Assembly: GCA_028289725.1 (NCBI GenBank)
Contig: JANQOH010000281.1
Coordinates: forward strand, 1 to 8,390
Source of the DNA: Alphaproteobacteria bacterium
GTDB taxonomy: Bacteria; Pseudomonadota; Alphaproteobacteria; UBA7887
Reading direction: 5' to 3'
Length of the DNA: 8,390 nucleotides
Both the position numbers and the translations under genes were made by a program. Under the pieces are notes generated by a model. It saw nothing but the letters and a program-made list of their open reading frames with translations, was not told the DNA's origin and did not search any database. Shown here piece after piece: positions 1 to 7,157 of this stretch. Numbering within the stretch: the stretch's first letter is position 1; every line of letters begins with the position of its first letter.

Positions 1-251
1 AGCACGGTGCACCGGCGCGGCGTCGCTTCCGCAAACCCGCCAGCGACGAAGACCTGATTGGTCACGGTGTCGCCCTCATAAATCTCGACCACCCACGGAC
101 GCAATGTGGTCATCACCAGCGAATGCCCGGGCAACACGCCGAAATCGCCGTCCTCGCCGGGCACGACAACCATGTCGACCGCTTGCGAAACCAGCAGCCG
201 TTCCGGCGAGACGAGTTCGAATTCGACCTTGTTGGCGTCCGCGTCAGCCAT
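1..251 (-). CDS. atpC: F1 ATP synthase epsilon subunit, 5' part only (cut by the window edge)
   Basis: Epsilon is the small central-stalk subunit that sits on gamma, links F1 to the c-ring and can inhibit ATP hydrolysis. The frame starts at ATG 251-249 and stays open for 83 codons to the window edge, so the C-terminal helices are not visible. The translation begins MADADANKVEFELVSPERLL and has the PGEDGDFGVLPGH segment (about residues 31-43) typical of the N-terminal beta-sandwich domain of epsilon subunits. It is the last visible gene of the F1 operon, 10 bases after the atpD stop. Its start is supported by the Shine-Dalgarno sequence AAGGAA at 263-258, six bases upstream, which overlaps the atpD stop codon and suggests coupled translation. 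Identity is firm from family motif plus operon position; only the C-terminus is missing. Confidence 0.95.
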   Translation of the reverse strand, partial: MADADANKVEFELVSPERLLVSQAVDMVVVPGEDGDFGVLPGHSLVMTTLRPWVVEIYEGDTVTNQVFVAGGFAEATPRRCTV

Positions 252-257
252 CGCTTA

Positions 258-263
258 TTCCTT
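258..263 (-). promoter_or_regulatory. atpC ribosome binding site overlapping the atpD stop codon
   Basis: Read on the minus strand, the atpD stop TAA runs directly into AAGGAATAAGCG and then the atpC ATG. The AAGGAA core lies six bases from the start codon and shares two bases with the stop codon. A ribosome ending on atpD would cover this site, so coupling of beta and epsilon synthesis is plausible (inference). Confidence 0.7.
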
Positions 264-1683
264 ATGCGGCCTCCGCCGCCATTTGCTTGGCCCGCTCGCG
301 GGCCTCGTCGAGCGCGCCGACCATATAGAAAGACGCCTCGGGCATATCGTCGCATTCACCGGCGCAAATCGATTTGAAGCCGGCAATCGTGTCTTCCAGG
401 CTAACCAGCTTGCCGGGCGAGCCCGTGAACACTTCGGCGACAAAGAACGGCTGCGACAGGAATCTCTGGATTTTGCGCGCGCGCGCCACCGTCAATTTGT
501 CCTCTTCGGAAAGCTCGTCCATACCCAAAATCGCGATGATGTCCTGAAGCGATTTGTAGGTCTGCAACACTTCCTGAACCTGACGCGCAACTTCGTAATG
601 TTCATCACCGACGATGCGCGGATCAAGCATGCGCGACGTGGAATCGAGCGGGTCCACGGCCGGATAGATGCCAAGCTCAGCAATTTGCCGGCTGAGCACC
701 GTGGTCGCGTCCAAATGACTGAAGGACGTGGCCGGTGCCGGATCGGTCAAATCATCGGCCGGCACGTAAATCGCTTGCACCGAGGTAATCGAGCCCTTTT
801 TGGTGGTGGTAATGCGCTCTTGCAAATTGCCCATGTCGGTGGCGAGCGTCGGCTGATAACCTACCGCGCTCGGGATACGTCCGAGCAATGCCGACACTTC
901 CGAGCCGGCTTGGGTGAAGCGGAAAATATTGTCCACGAAGAACAGCACGTCCTGGCCTTCCTGGTCGCGGAAATACTCAGCGACAGTCAGGCCGGTCAAC
1001 CCGACGCGCGCGCGCGCACCGGGCGGCTCGTTCATCTGGCCGTACACCAACGCGGCCTTCGAACTGTCGCCTTTGAGGTCGATCACGCCCGACTCAATCA
1101 TCTCGTGATAGAGATCGTTGCCTTCGCGCGTCCGCTCGCCGACACCGGCGAACACCGAGAAACCACCATGCGCCTTCGCAATGTTGTTAATCAGCTCCAT
1201 GATGATCACGGTCTTGCCGACGCCCGCGCCGCCGAACAGACCGATCTTGCCGCCCTTCGCGTAGGGCGCCAGCAGGTCAACAACCTTAATGCCGGTTTCG
1301 AGAATCTCCGCCTCGGTCGACTGATCAACGAAGTCGGGCGCCGGGGCGTGGATCGGCGCGGATTCGCTGGTTTCGATCGGCCCGCGCTCGTCAATCGGCT
1401 CGCCAACCACGTTGATGATGCGGCCGAGCGTTTTCTGCCCTACCGGAATCTTAATCGGCCCGCCGGTATCGACGGCGTCGGCGCCGCGTACCAAGCCTTC
1501 GGTCGAATCCATGGCAATGGTGCGCACGGTGTTCTCGCCCAGATGCTGCGCCACCTCCAGCACCAGCCGGCTGCCCTGATTTTCGGTTTCCAGCGCGTTC
1601 AGGATCGGTGGCAGATCGCCTTCGAACTGCACATCGACGACGGCGCCGATTACCTGGGTGATATGTCCGACATTGTCGCTCAT
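262..1683 (-). CDS. atpD: F1 ATP synthase beta subunit (catalytic)
   Basis: Beta carries the three catalytic sites of F1 on the cytoplasmic side of the inner membrane, making ATP from ADP and phosphate as gamma rotates. The protein has 473 residues, the usual length. Visible landmarks in order are: an N-terminal beta-barrel (about 1-80); the Walker A loop GGAGVGKT at 151-158; the GERTREGND segment at 182-190 with catalytic Glu183; the Walker B strand ending at Asp251 (VLFFVDN); the ATP synthase signature PAVDPLDSTS at 341-350; and the DELSEED lever at 389-395. All key residues are present, so the enzyme should be active. The ATG at 1683-1681 has a GGGAG ribosome binding site eight bases upstream. 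It lies 30 bases after atpG and 10 before atpC. Two 12-13 base CG-alternating tracts (475-486 and 1005-1017) occur inside the gene and encode Arg/Ala runs. Confidence 0.99.
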   Translation of the reverse strand: MSDNVGHITQVIGAVVDVQFEGDLPPILNALETENQGSRLVLEVAQHLGENTVRTIAMDSTEGLVRGADAVDTGGPIKIPVGQKTLGRIINVVGEPIDERGPIETSESAPIHAPAPDFVDQSTEAEILETGIKVVDLLAPYAKGGKIGLFGGAGVGKTVIIMELINNIAKAHGGFSVFAGVGERTREGNDLYHEMIESGVIDLKGDSSKAALVYGQMNEPPGARARVGLTGLTVAEYFRDQEGQDVLFFVDNIFRFTQAGSEVSALLGRIPSAVGYQPTLATDMGNLQERITTTKKGSITSVQAIYVPADDLTDPAPATSFSHLDATTVLSRQIAELGIYPAVDPLDSTSRMLDPRIVGDEHYEVARQVQEVLQTYKSLQDIIAILGMDELSEEDKLTVARARKIQRFLSQPFFVAEVFTGSPGKLVSLEDTIAGFKSICAGECDDMPEASFYMVGALDEARERAKQMAAEAA

Positions 1684-1713
1684 TGGCTTTGCTCCCGAAT
1701 TCGATGCACCGCC

Positions 1714-2607
1714 CTACAGGGCTTCGGCACCGGACACGATCTCGATCAGTTCCTTGGTGATCGCGGCTTGGCGCGACCGGTTATAAGTCAGTGTCAGTTT
1801 ATCAATCATCTCGCCGGCGTTGCGGGTGGCGTTGTCCATCGCCATCATCCGCGCGCCCTGCTCGCTCGCGCCGTTTTCCAGCAGCGCACGAAAGATCTGC
1901 ACCGCCATGTTGCGCGGCAGCAGGTCTTCGAGAATTTCCTCTTCGCCGGGCTCGAATTCGTAGATCGCGCCATCCGACTCGGGTTCGGCCTCATCGGCCT
2001 CGCCGTCATCCTCCAACGCGAAAGGAATGAGCTGCTGCGGCGTCACGACTTGGCTAACGGCCGATTTGAAGTGGTTGTAGTAAACCGTGCAAACGTCGAA
2101 CTCGCCATCGTCGAACCGTTTGGAAATCGCTTCGGCGATCGCGGCCGCTTCAGCAAATTTGACACCGCGCAGACCGACATCGTCGAACGTGTCGATGATT
2201 TGCCCGGCATAATCCCGGCCAAGCTGCTCGCGGCCCTTGCGGCCGACGATAATGAGCTTCACCGTTTTGCCCGCATCGACCAGTTCGGTAATCCGCCGTC
2301 GCGCGGCGCGAACGATGGAGCTATTGAAACCGCCGCACAGGCCGCGATCCGACGTCGCGACCACGTGCAAATGCGTCCCGTCCGCTCCGGTGCCGCGCAA
2401 TTGCGCCGGCGCCGACTCATTGTCCGCCACGCTCGCGGCGAGCGAACGGACCATGCGTTCCATGCGGTCGGCATACGGCCGCGCCGCTTCCGCGGCATCT
2501 TGCGCCCGGCGCAATTTCGACGCCGCGACCATTTTCATCGCGCTGGTGATCTTCTGCGTCGCCTTGACGCTATTGATCCGCGTGCGGAGTTCCTTGAGCG
2601 TTGCCAT
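1714..2607 (-). CDS. atpG: F1 ATP synthase gamma subunit (central rotor shaft)
   Basis: Gamma is the coiled-coil shaft that rotates inside the alpha3-beta3 ring and couples proton flow to catalysis. The 297-residue protein shows an N-terminal helix (MATLKELRTRINSVKATQKI, then TSAMKMVAASKLRRAQ), the conserved SDRGLCGGFN motif at 86-95, and the C-terminal helix with QIFRALLENGASEQGARMMAMDNATRNAGEMI, ending in the family signature ITKELIEIVSGAEAL at 283-297. A strongly acidic, low-complexity stretch lies at about 199-228, in a loop that I recall as variable and often acidic in alphaproteobacteria. The start is ATG 2607-2605, 38 bases after the atpA stop. The ribosome binding site is weak, with only a GAGA-like match about ten bases upstream. 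Identity is certain from motifs and position. Confidence 0.98.
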   Translation of the reverse strand: MATLKELRTRINSVKATQKITSAMKMVAASKLRRAQDAAEAARPYADRMERMVRSLAASVADNESAPAQLRGTGADGTHLHVVATSDRGLCGGFNSSIVRAARRRITELVDAGKTVKLIIVGRKGREQLGRDYAGQIIDTFDDVGLRGVKFAEAAAIAEAISKRFDDGEFDVCTVYYNHFKSAVSQVVTPQQLIPFALEDDGEADEAEPESDGAIYEFEPGEEEILEDLLPRNMAVQIFRALLENGASEQGARMMAMDNATRNAGEMIDKLTLTYNRSRQAAITKELIEIVSGAEAL

Positions 2608-2645
2608 GCTGGCGTCTCGCGCGTCCGTTCAGCGTTGCGATGCGG

Positions 2646-4175
2646 TTAGGCGTACGACTTCGCGAAGTCGTCCATCAGTGATTTCAGCTTCTCTTCGGTG
2701 CTGTCCGAGATTTCGCCGTCCGCACGGATGGTGTCCAGAATGTCAGAATGCTTCGCCCTGACGTCGGCGAGCAGCCGCTCTTCAAAGCGCGTCACCTCAT
2801 TCGGCTCGATGCCATCGAGATAACCGCGCACGCCGGCATAGATGGAGACAACCTGCTCCTCCACCGGCAGCGGCGTGTATTGCGGTTGCTTGAGCAGCTC
2901 GGTCAGACGCTCACCGCGTTTGAGCAAGCGCTGTGTCGCCGCGTCGAGATCGGAGCCGAACTGCGCGAACGCCGCCATCTCACGATATTGCGCAAGCTCC
3001 AGCTTAATCGTGCCGGCGACCTGCTTCATCGCCTTCACCTGGGCCGCGGAGCCCACGCGGCTCACCGACAGACCGACGTTAATCGCCGGGCGAATGCCCT
3101 GATAGAACAGATCGGTTTCCAGGAAGATCTGACCGTCGGTAATCGAAATCACGTTGGTCGGGATATAGGCCGACACGTCACCGGCCTGGGTCTCAATGAC
3201 CGGCAAGGCCGTGAGCGAGCCGCCGCCCTGATCGTCGTTCATTTTCGCCGAGCGTTCGAGCAGGCGCGAATGCAAATAGAACACGTCGCCTGGATAGGCT
3301 TCACGTCCCGGCGGGCGACGCAGCAAAAGCGACATCTGGCGATACGCCACGGCTTGCTTCGACAAATCATCGTAGATGATCAGCGCATGCATGCCATTGT
3401 CGCGGAAATACTCGCCCATGGCGCAACCGGCGTAAGGCGCCAAGAACTGCAACGGCGCCGGCTCGGACGCCGTCGCGGCGACCACGATCGAATAATCGAG
3501 TGCGCCGTTGTCTTCGAGCGTCTTGACGATTTGCGCGACAGTCGACCGCTTCTGGCCGACCGCGACATAGATGCAATACAGCTTCTTTGACTCGTCGTCG
3601 CCGGCATTGACCGATTTCTGATTGATGATGGCATCGACCGCCACCGCCGTCTTGCCGGTTTGGCGGTCGCCAATGATCAGCTCGCGCTGACCGCGTCCCA
3701 CGGGCACCAGTGAATCGACCGCCTTGAGGCCGCTCTGCATCGGTTCGTTCACCGACTGGCGCGGAATAATGCCAGGCGCCTTCACATCCACGCGCTGGCG
3801 CTCGGTGCTCTCGATCGGCCCCTTGCCATCGATCGGATTGCCGAGCGCGTCCACCACGCGACCAAGCAGCCCCTTGCCGACCGGCACGTCGACGATCGCG
3901 CCGGTCCGTTTCACCGTGTCGCCTTCGCGGATCGTCCGGTCGTCGCCGAAAATCACGACACCGACATTGTCGATCTCGAGATTGAGCGCCATGCCGCGAA
4001 TATTGCCTGGAAACTCGACCATCTCACCGGCCTGGACATTGTCCAATCCGTAGACGCGCGCGATACCGTCGCCGACGGACAGCACTTGGCCGACTTCCGC
4101 GACCTCGGCTTCAGTGCCGAAGTCAGCGATCTGTTGTTTGATGATCTTCGAAATTTCCGCGGCGCGGATTTCCAT
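2646..4175 (-). CDS. atpA: F1 ATP synthase alpha subunit (regulatory nucleotide-binding)
   Basis: Alpha alternates with beta in the F1 hexamer, binds non-exchangeable nucleotide and supplies the arginine finger to the catalytic sites. Numbering from the upstream ATG (4178), landmarks are Walker A GDRQTGKT at 170-177, the strand ALIIYDD at 265-271, the signature PAINVGLSVS at 364-373 and the arginine finger Arg374 in SRVGSAAQ. The C-terminal helical domain is complete. There are two tandem ATG codons, at 4178-4176 and 4175-4173. I chose the second because AAGGAG then sits seven bases upstream instead of four and the product starts MEIRAAEIS, the usual alphaproteobacterial N-terminus (509 residues). 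The gene overlaps the atpH stop by one or four bases depending on the start, so translation of delta and alpha is probably coupled. Confidence 0.98.
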   Translation of the reverse strand: MEIRAAEISKIIKQQIADFGTEAEVAEVGQVLSVGDGIARVYGLDNVQAGEMVEFPGNIRGMALNLEIDNVGVVIFGDDRTIREGDTVKRTGAIVDVPVGKGLLGRVVDALGNPIDGKGPIESTERQRVDVKAPGIIPRQSVNEPMQSGLKAVDSLVPVGRGQRELIIGDRQTGKTAVAVDAIINQKSVNAGDDESKKLYCIYVAVGQKRSTVAQIVKTLEDNGALDYSIVVAATASEPAPLQFLAPYAGCAMGEYFRDNGMHALIIYDDLSKQAVAYRQMSLLLRRPPGREAYPGDVFYLHSRLLERSAKMNDDQGGGSLTALPVIETQAGDVSAYIPTNVISITDGQIFLETDLFYQGIRPAINVGLSVSRVGSAAQVKAMKQVAGTIKLELAQYREMAAFAQFGSDLDAATQRLLKRGERLTELLKQPQYTPLPVEEQVVSIYAGVRGYLDGIEPNEVTRFEERLLADVRAKHSDILDTIRADGEISDSTEEKLKSLMDDFAKSYA

Positions 4176-4735
4176 CATCCCGCTCCTTTCATAGCGAGCC
4201 TGAGCGACTGCAGTTTGGCCTTGAGCGACGCATCAATCATGCGCGAGCCGACCTTGACCACCAATCCGCCGATCAGGGCTGGATCGACCGTCGCGCTCAA
4301 CCGCACGTCGCGCCCTGTCGCGCGCTTCAGCGATGCCATAATCGCCTGGGTCTGTTGATCGGAAAGCGGCTTGGCCGCTGCAACTTCGGCGGTGACCTCA
4401 CCGCGGTGGGCGGCGAGCAGGCTTTCGAATGCCCGGATCATGTCCGCCAACACAAAAAGGCGCCGGTTCTGCGCCAAAACGCCAAGCAAATTGGTCGCCA
4501 ACGCGCTCAATTCAGCCTGCTTGGCGAGCGCTGTCACGGCGCGTTGTTGCTCGTCACGTGCGATCACGGGACTGCGCACCAGCCGTCGCAAATCCTCGCT
4601 CTCGTCGAGCATGCCGCGCACGGTTGCGAGATTCGCGGCGGTCTCGTCGACCGCGCTTTTCTCGAGCGCCAACTCGAACAAAGCCGTCGCGTATCGACCG
4701 GCCAGCCCGGAAACGCCAATTGCCTCTTCGCTCAC
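4175..4735 (-). CDS. atpH: F1 ATP synthase delta subunit (peripheral stalk, OSCP-like)
   Basis: Delta caps the F1 hexamer and joins it to the peripheral stalk b subunits, holding the stator still. The protein has 186 residues, the normal size. It shows the N-terminal helical bundle beginning GLAGRYATALFELALEK (about 10-26), a middle segment LLGVLAQNRRLFVLADMI (about 83-100), and the C-terminal signature DPALIGGLVVKVGSRMIDASLKAKL typical of OSCP/delta proteins. The start is GTG at 4735-4733; only a weak GGGTGG lies upstream. It is the first gene of the F1 operon, 157 bases downstream of priA, and its stop overlaps the atpA start. As is usual in alphaproteobacteria, no F0 genes (a, b, c) are adjacent on this side; priA takes their place. 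Confidence 0.97.
   Translation of the reverse strand: MSEEAIGVSGLAGRYATALFELALEKSAVDETAANLATVRGMLDESEDLRRLVRSPVIARDEQQRAVTALAKQAELSALATNLLGVLAQNRRLFVLADMIRAFESLLAAHRGEVTAEVAAAKPLSDQQTQAIMASLKRATGRDVRLSATVDPALIGGLVVKVGSRMIDASLKAKLQSLRLAMKGAG
4183..4188 (-). promoter_or_regulatory. atpA ribosome binding site that decides between two tandem start codons
   Basis: The minus strand reads AAGGAG, then CGGG, then ATGATG. The distance is four bases to the first ATG and seven to the second. The second spacing is closer to optimal and matches the conserved N-terminus. The site lies inside the last codons of atpH. Confidence 0.7.
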
Positions 4736-4782
4736 GCGCCACCCACAGGAATTTTGGAGAGATAAGCGATTGAAATATTGAG

Positions 4783-4808
4783 AAAACCAGCCGCCTCGAA
4801 AGAGGCTG
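4783..4808 (-). terminator. Possible intrinsic terminator or leader hairpin between priA and atpH
   Basis: On the minus strand, CAGCCTC-TTTC-GAGGCGGCTG can fold as a hairpin (GCCTC/GAGGC, or CAGCC/GGCTG with a bulge) and is followed two bases later by TTTTC. A second hairpin, CGCCCC-CGAGCA-GGGGCG, lies just upstream at 4830-4813. Position and T-run would suit a priA terminator. The T-run is short, however, and if the atp promoter lies further upstream the same hairpins would sit in the atp mRNA leader. The two readings cannot be separated from sequence. Confidence 0.35.
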
Positions 4809-4835
4809 ATATCGCCCCTGCTCGGGGGCGCGGGT

Positions 4836-4864
4836 TAGGTAACACACCTATTTTGCGCTTGCAA
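4836..4864 (-). promoter_or_regulatory. Weak candidate promoter for the atp operon
   Basis: In the priA-atpH gap the minus strand has TTGCAA (4864-4859) as a possible -35 and, 17 bases on, TACCTA (4841-4836) as a poor -10. It is the best match I found in the gap but the -10 agrees with consensus at only two of six positions. It may be that atpHAGDC is partly transcribed from priA or from a promoter inside it. Confidence 0.15.
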
Positions 4865-4892
4865 CATTCGTCCGGCTTTTGCCGCCAAAACT

Positions 4893-7091
4893 CTAAAGAA
4901 AACTATAGGGATCGACGTCCACTTGCACGCGCACATTGGACGGCAGACGGTCCGCGCCGAGCCAGGGCCGAAGCACCGGCTGCAAGGGGCGATCACGCGG
5001 TCCCTTGACCAACAGGCGGTACCGGTATCGACCCCGGATCAGCGACAAAGGCGCCGGCGCGGGACCGAGCACCTCGATCCCGTCGCCGCGCGGGGCCGCG
5101 CGCCCCATGGCGGTCGCCACGGCCCAAGCTTCATCCGGGTCCGGTCCCGAGACAATGATCGCGGCCAAGCGGCCAAACGGCGGCATAGCGGCCCTGCGCC
5201 GGGCAGCCATCTCAGTCGTGACGAATTGATCCCGGTCGCCGGCGACCAACGCCGCCATCACCGGATGATCCGCTTCATAGGTCTGCAGCAACACGTGACC
5301 CGGCCGCTCAGCGCGCCCGGCGCGCCCGGCCACTTGGAACAGCAATTGGTACGTGCGTTCGGCGGCCCGCAAGTCGCCACCCGAGAGGCCGAGATCGGCA
5401 TCGACCACACCGACCAGGGTCAGCGCCGGAAAATGGTGCCCCTTTGTGATCATTTGCGTGCCGATCAACAGGTCCAACCGGCCGCCGAGCATGGCGTCGA
5501 CGATTTCCGCGGCGGCGGCCGGGCCATGAACGGTGTCGCTGGTCATGACGCCGGCGCGGGCGTCCGGAAACCGGGCCGCCACTTCCTCCGCAAGGCGTTC
5601 GATGCCCGGGCCGCAGGCCACAAGGGTTTCGACGGCATCGCAGTTGGGGCATTCGGTCGGAACCGCTTGCCGATAGTCGCAGTGATGGCAGCGGAGATCG
5701 CCGGCCAGCCGATGCTCGACCAGCCACGCCGAACAATTGGGACATTCAAGCCGATGGCCGCACGCCCGGCACAGGGTGAGCGGTGCGTAGCCCCGGCGAT
5801 TGAGAAACAGCATCGCCTGCTCACCGGCCGCGAAAGTCTCGTGCAGCGCGGCGACGAGCGGCGGCGACAGCCAATGGCCGCGCTCCGGCGGGGTCGCGCG
5901 CATATCGATCGCCTTGATGTCCGGCATCGTGGCGCCGCCGTGGCGCTCTGGCAGATGGAGGCGCGCGTATCGTCCTGCCTCGACATTGCTGACGGTCTCC
6001 AGAGACGGCGTCGCGCTGGCCAAAACCACGGGGAAATCCGCGATGCGCCCGCGCACCACCGCCATATCGCGGGCATTGTAAATCACGCCCTCTTCCTGCT
6101 TGTACGACGCGTCATGTTCCTCATCGACGACGATCAGGCCCAAATCCTGATATGGCAGAAACAAGGCGGAGCGCGCACCGACCACGACGCGCGCCCGGCC
6201 TTGAACCACCGCCCGCCACGTCTCACGCCGCTGGCTTTGACGCAGGTCTGAGTGCCACTCCGCGGGCGCGACGCCGAACCGCGCCTCGAAGCGTGTCAGC
6301 CACTGCGCGCCGAGAGAGATCTCGGGCAACATGACCAGCACTTGCCGGCCCGCTTTCAGCGCGGCGGCAACCGCTTCGAAATAGACCTCGGTTTTGCCCG
6401 CGCCCGTGACGCCGTCGAGCAAAGTGACTGCAAAGGCCGAAGTGTCCGATTGTGCCGCGAGCACACGCGCCGCCTCGGCTTGCGCCCCCGACAAGGACGG
6501 CCCGGACTGTTCAGCATTCGGCACTGGCCAGGCGCGCTCCGCTGTTTGCGCCACCAACTCCAATGCACCCGCATCGATCAGTCCGCGCACCACGCTACTG
6601 CCGACGCCCGCGGCACGCGCCAATTCCGCTTGCGGGACCGAACCTACTTTTTCAAATGCCTCGAGGACCGCGCTGCGCTGCGGCGTCATGCGGCCCGGAT
6701 CACCATCGCCCTTTGCCACGACCGCGCGCGGGCGTGGCGCTTCCAAGGCGGCGGGCACGCTCATCGCCATGCGCAGAACCGCGCCCGGCGCCGCCAATGT
6801 ATAGCTTGCTACCCAATCGATGAAGCTTCGCAGCGACGCGGACAAAGGCGGCACATCGCGTACGGCTTCGATATCACGCAGCTTTGCCGGATCGACATCG
6901 CCCCCGCCCGCACCCCAAACAACCCCGACCAGACGGCGCGGTCCAAGCGGCACGTCAACGAACGCGCCGGGCGCGACGGCGCTGCCTTCGGGCAGCCGAT
7001 AATCGTAAGGCCCGACCAGCCGCAAAGGCAGCATGACCGAAACGACCCCGGTCAGCCGCGCCTCTCCAGCGCTGGCGAGACGCGTGCTCAT
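4893..7091 (-). CDS. priA: Primosomal protein N', replication restart helicase PriA
   Basis: PriA recognises stalled or abandoned replication forks and D-loops, unwinds the lagging arm 3' to 5' and starts reloading of the replicative helicase. The 732-residue protein has: the N-terminal DNA-binding domain with LPLRLVGPYDYRLPEG (about 21-36); Walker A GVTGAGKT at 227-234; the DEEH box at 323-326; ASATPS at 358-363; eight zinc-binding cysteines (441, 444, 450, 453, 468, 471, 481, 484) as four CxxC pairs; GTQMITKG at 544-551; motif VI QVAGRAGR at 586-593; and a C-terminus ending VDVDPYSFL. All expected motifs are intact. I start it at ATG 7091-7089: this leaves a short leader before the conserved first strand, while the frame stays open upstream to 7499 only by running antisense through the aldolase gene. 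No good ribosome binding site precedes the start. The stop is TAG. Confidence 0.97.
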   Translation of the reverse strand: MSTRLASAGEARLTGVVSVMLPLRLVGPYDYRLPEGSAVAPGAFVDVPLGPRRLVGVVWGAGGGDVDPAKLRDIEAVRDVPPLSASLRSFIDWVASYTLAAPGAVLRMAMSVPAALEAPRPRAVVAKGDGDPGRMTPQRSAVLEAFEKVGSVPQAELARAAGVGSSVVRGLIDAGALELVAQTAERAWPVPNAEQSGPSLSGAQAEAARVLAAQSDTSAFAVTLLDGVTGAGKTEVYFEAVAAALKAGRQVLVMLPEISLGAQWLTRFEARFGVAPAEWHSDLRQSQRRETWRAVVQGRARVVVGARSALFLPYQDLGLIVVDEEHDASYKQEEGVIYNARDMAVVRGRIADFPVVLASATPSLETVSNVEAGRYARLHLPERHGGATMPDIKAIDMRATPPERGHWLSPPLVAALHETFAAGEQAMLFLNRRGYAPLTLCRACGHRLECPNCSAWLVEHRLAGDLRCHHCDYRQAVPTECPNCDAVETLVACGPGIERLAEEVAARFPDARAGVMTSDTVHGPAAAAEIVDAMLGGRLDLLIGTQMITKGHHFPALTLVGVVDADLGLSGGDLRAAERTYQLLFQVAGRAGRAERPGHVLLQTYEADHPVMAALVAGDRDQFVTTEMAARRRAAMPPFGRLAAIIVSGPDPDEAWAVATAMGRAAPRGDGIEVLGPAPAPLSLIRGRYRYRLLVKGPRDRPLQPVLRPWLGADRLPSNVRVQVDVDPYSFL

Positions 7092-7147
7092 GGAGTAGAC
7101 TCGGCGGGTCTTGCAATACCGTGGGGAACGGCGCGTGCGCCGGAGTG

Positions 7148-7153
7148 AAAAGG
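7148..7153 (+). promoter_or_regulatory. Ribosome binding site of the transaldolase-family gene
   Basis: AAAAGG followed by TGCC and the ATG at 7158 gives a clear purine-rich binding site with a spacing of four bases. It lies in the 66-base divergent gap between priA and this gene, where I found no convincing -35/-10 pair in either direction. Confidence 0.6.
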
Positions 7154-7157
7154 TGCC

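Noticed and set aside
106..2649. Long plus-strand frame opposite atpD and atpG as a protein-coding gene
   Set aside because: It is in codon register with two certain genes and exists because they lack TTA, CTA and TCA codons. Its translation shows no family motif.
4923..6251. 442-codon plus-strand frame opposite priA (and a similar one at 6252-7148)
   Set aside because: Same in-register antisense effect; priA on the other strand has every helicase and zinc motif intact.
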